From: an uncultured Ruminococcus sp.
GTDB lineage: Bacteria > Bacillota > Clostridia > Oscillospirales > Ruminococcaceae
Direction of reading: 5' to 3'
Length of the DNA: 14,099 nucleotides
Assembly (NCBI GenBank): GCA_900319195.1
Contig: ONNL01000016.1
Span: forward strand, 1 to 14,099
Shown: positions 12,229 through 14,099 of the stretch, piece after piece
Position numbering within the stretch: position 1 is the stretch's first letter
Layout: each line of letters opens with the position of its first letter
The notes under the pieces: generated by a model
The model's input: the letters and a program-made list of their open reading frames with translations, nothing else
Databases searched by the model: none
Told to the model about the DNA's origin: nothing
Made by a program: the position numbers and the translations under genes

Positions 12229-14099
12229 ATGGCAATCAGAAAAGATCTGAATGATATGCTCAACAGTCTCAGGAACGATGACGGAGAAAAAAAGAAACCC
12301 GAGTCTATGACGGAGAGCGTTCACAGAAAAAGCAAGTATGATGATATGTCGCTGGACGATCTGCTGAATTCGCTCAAGGCGGAGAAGCTGGAGGAGTTAA
12401 ACGCTCAGAAGGAGAGCGGTCCCGAAAATTCGGCGGAGACTGCGGCTCCCGAGGCTGTAAAGCCGAAGCATAAGAAGATAGTTATCTCTAAAGAGCTCCC
12501 CGATTACGAGGCTATCCGTCAGCGCGAGCTTGAAAAGGACAGAGCTGAAAAGGCTCGCCTTGAAGCCGAGAGACTTGAAAAGGAACGACTCGAGAGGGAA
12601 CGCCTTGAAGCTGAGAGACTTGAAAAGGAACGTCTCGAAAGGGAGCGCCTTGAAGCTGAGAGACTTGAAAGGGAACGACTCGAAAGGGAACGCCTTGAAG
12701 CTGAGAGACTTGAAAAGGAACGACTCGAAAGGGAACGCCTTGAAGCTGAGAGACTTGAAAAGGAGCGACTCGAAAGGGAACGCCTTGAAGCCGAGAGACT
12801 TGAAAAGGAGCGACTCGAAAGGGAACGTCTTGAAGCTGAGAGACTCGAAAAGGAGCGACTCGAGAGGGAGCGTCTTGAAGCCGAGAGACTCGAAAAGGAG
12901 CGTCTCGAGAGGGAGCGCCTTGAAGCTGAGAGACTTGAAAAGGAGCGACTCGAGAGGGAACGCCTTGAAGCTGAGAGACTCGAAAAGGAGCGACTCGAGA
13001 GGGAGCGCCTTGAAGCTGAGAGACTTGAAAAGGAGCGTCTCGAAAGGGAGCGCCTTGAAGCTGAGAGACTTGAAAAGGAGCGTCTCGAGAGGGAGCGCCT
13101 TGAAGCCGAGAGACTTGAAAAGGAGCGACTCGAAAGGGAGCGCCTTGAAGCCGAGCGGTCTGAAGCTGAGGAAGTCCCCGTTCAGCTTGATGATGATACT
13201 GACGCTGAGGACCTCATAAATTCGGCACTGGAATCAATAAGAAATGACGACGCGGAGCTCGACGGCGAGCTTGGCGATCATGAGGTACAGCAGGACGAGG
13301 ACACTCAGTCTGATGACGGAGAAGCTGATGACACAGCCGAGGAAGATGATACCGACGATGGCAGCGGCAAGGTCGAAAGGCTTATCGACGGTATGCGCGA
13401 GGACGCTGAAAATGCGATAGCTGACCTTGAAAAGCCCACTGCACCTGCGGAGGAGGCTCCCGAGGAGAAGAGCGTCACCGAGGAGACCGAGGCGGAAGAA
13501 GCTCAGGAGGAGCCTGAAAAGCCGAAGCTCATAGCATCGCTCAACAAGATACTCGACGAGGACCCGAATGAGATAATCGACGAGCGCAGTGTGAAAACTG
13601 AGGAGAGCGCGGAAATGCCTGCCGAAAAGGACAGCGGCAAGGTCAAGAAGCGCCTGTATGCCGTGCTTGGAGCGGTATTCTCGGTGTTTGCAGTCATCGG
13701 ACTTATCACGGTGATAGTCAAGGGAGTCGGATTTTTCCGCGGCTTTGCTTCGGGTGAAGTCAGAAAGGACGGCTTCACGGAGGTAATTTATCCCGAGGTA
13801 ATAATGGACATTGAGTCCTTCAACGACCCGTCAGAGCTTACGTCCGACCAGATATTGACTGCGGCGATATGGTCGATAATCATGGACGACGACGCTGTCG
13901 CAAAGTATAATTCCGCGGCGGGTACGGGTATAATCTCTATCCCGGACGTTGACGTTGAAGCGCGTGCAGTCGAGCTCTTCGGTGAGGATCACCCTGCATT
14001 CCGGCATACTACGCTCGGTCCCGTTGAATCGAAGTTCTTCTATTCAAACGGCGCTTATAATGTGGAGCTGAGACCTGTTACGTTTACATATTCACCCGA
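12229..14099 (+). CDS. Single-pass membrane protein with a long charged-helix repeat rod, 3' end cut by window edge
   Basis: At least 623 residues; not a family I can name. The ATG at 12229 follows AGGAGG (12219-12224). Order: N-terminal region 1-109 with two similar short motifs (LNDMLNSLRNDD at 7-18, LDDLLNSLK at 42-50); a rod of 13 tandem 15-residue repeats at 110-304 (consensus RLEAERLEKERLERE); a very acidic, low-complexity region about 305-464 with a third copy of the motif (EDLINSALESIRNDD, 327-341); basic KVKKR (471-475) before a transmembrane helix (476-497); then a globular-looking part from about 505 (FTEVIYPEVIMDIESF, AAIWSIIMDDD, ISIPDVDVEARAVELFGED, FTYSP). Lysines before the helix put the N terminus and rod in the cytoplasm and the C-terminal part outside. 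The C-terminal part resembles conserved uncharacterised proteins of clostridia from memory, not from a search. It follows the proline operon by 57 nt with no terminator; a functional link is not shown. Confidence 0.85.
   Translation, partial: MAIRKDLNDMLNSLRNDDGEKKKPESMTESVHRKSKYDDMSLDDLLNSLKAEKLEELNAQKESGPENSAETAAPEAVKPKHKKIVISKELPDYEAIRQRELEKDRAEKARLEAERLEKERLERERLEAERLEKERLERERLEAERLERERLERERLEAERLEKERLERERLEAERLEKERLERERLEAERLEKERLERERLEAERLEKERLERERLEAERLEKERLERERLEAERLEKERLERERLEAERLEKERLERERLEAERLEKERLERERLEAERLEKERLERERLEAERLEKERLERERLEAERSEAEEVPVQLDDDTDAEDLINSALESIRNDDAELDGELGDHEVQQDEDTQSDDGEADDTAEEDDTDDGSGKVERLIDGMREDAENAIADLEKPTAPAEEAPEEKSVTEETEAEEAQEEPEKPKLIASLNKILDEDPNEIIDERSVKTEESAEMPAEKDSGKVKKRLYAVLGAVFSVFAVIGLITVIVKGVGFFRGFASGEVRKDGFTEVIYPEVIMDIESFNDPSELTSDQILTAAIWSIIMDDDAVAKYNSAAGTGIISIPDVDVEARAVELFGEDHPAFRHTTLGPVESKFFYSNGAYNVELRPVTFTYSP
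12556..13140 (+). repeat. Thirteen tandem in-frame 45-bp repeats coding a 15-residue ER/K helix unit
   Basis: Thirteen head-to-tail 45-bp units with no length variation, followed by a partial unit (RLEAER, 13141-13158). Each codes RLEAERLEKERLERE, itself three 5-residue subunits (RLEAE, RLEKE, RLERE). Units differ only at third positions of seven codons, apart from one Lys-to-Arg change in unit 3. Within a unit the Arg codons at equivalent subunit positions differ consistently (CGC, AGA, CGA/CGT), so the 15-bp subunit is the older duplication and the 45-bp unit the later one. Confidence 0.97.

Noticed and set aside
12556..13140. Possible CRISPR array or non-coding tandem repeat
   Set aside because: Units are contiguous with no unique spacers, stay in frame, vary almost only at silent positions, and lie inside a longer open frame, so they are coding repeats.
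12530..13219. A 229-codon alternative-frame reading of the repeat region, giving a basic Lys/Arg/Asp/Leu repeat protein
   Set aside because: A 45-bp repeat with no stop in a given frame stays open throughout, so its length is automatic. The frame at 12229 has a strong AGGAGG site, continues through non-repeat sequence and encodes a membrane protein; the variable positions are silent in that frame, not in this one.

Overview
The window looks like chromosomal DNA of an anaerobic Firmicute of the Ruminococcus type (Clostridia, Oscillospiraceae). Evidence for this is a secreted pectate lyase ending in a type I dockerin (a cellulosome part), clostridial-style PhoB/PhoR-like regulators, strong AGGAGG-type ribosome binding sites, frequent TTG/GTG starts, and AT-rich gaps between moderately GC-rich genes. 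I see no tRNA, rRNA, CRISPR, insertion sequence or phage gene.

Left third (1-3177, minus strand): cysK (cysteine synthase) is followed by aroC (chorismate synthase) and a class I DAHP synthase that runs off the left edge. aroC and the DAHP synthase form a two-gene unit pairing the last and first steps of the shikimate pathway, with a near-consensus promoter at 2159-2187. cysK has its own consensus promoter at 3210-3238.

Centre-left (3178-5689, plus strand): a divergent promoter region with a perfect 7-bp-arm inverted repeat (3258-3274) leads into a response regulator and sensor kinase whose ends overlap. A symmetrical hairpin at 5750-5768 ends this unit and can also stop transcription arriving from the right.

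Centre (5878-8409, minus strand): one large gene encodes a secreted multidomain pectate lyase made of signal peptide, PL1-like beta-helix, calcium-binding linker, CBM6-like module, a C-terminal beta-rich module I cannot name, and dockerin. It presumably binds to a cohesin scaffold and attacks plant pectin.

Right (8410-14099, plus strand): after a divergent intergenic region, a tight four-gene run encodes a small three-helix membrane protein, a D-2-hydroxyacid dehydrogenase, and ProB and ProA (glutamate to glutamate semialdehyde, the start of proline synthesis). Then comes a long gene, open to the right edge, for a single-pass membrane protein. Its cytoplasmic part holds 13 tandem copies of a 15-residue Arg/Glu/Leu repeat (12556-13140) predicted to form a stiff, highly charged helix of about 195 residues. 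This is the most unusual item in the window.

Five promoters were read by eye; all have a 17-nt spacer. Assignments rest on motif recognition only, with no database search.
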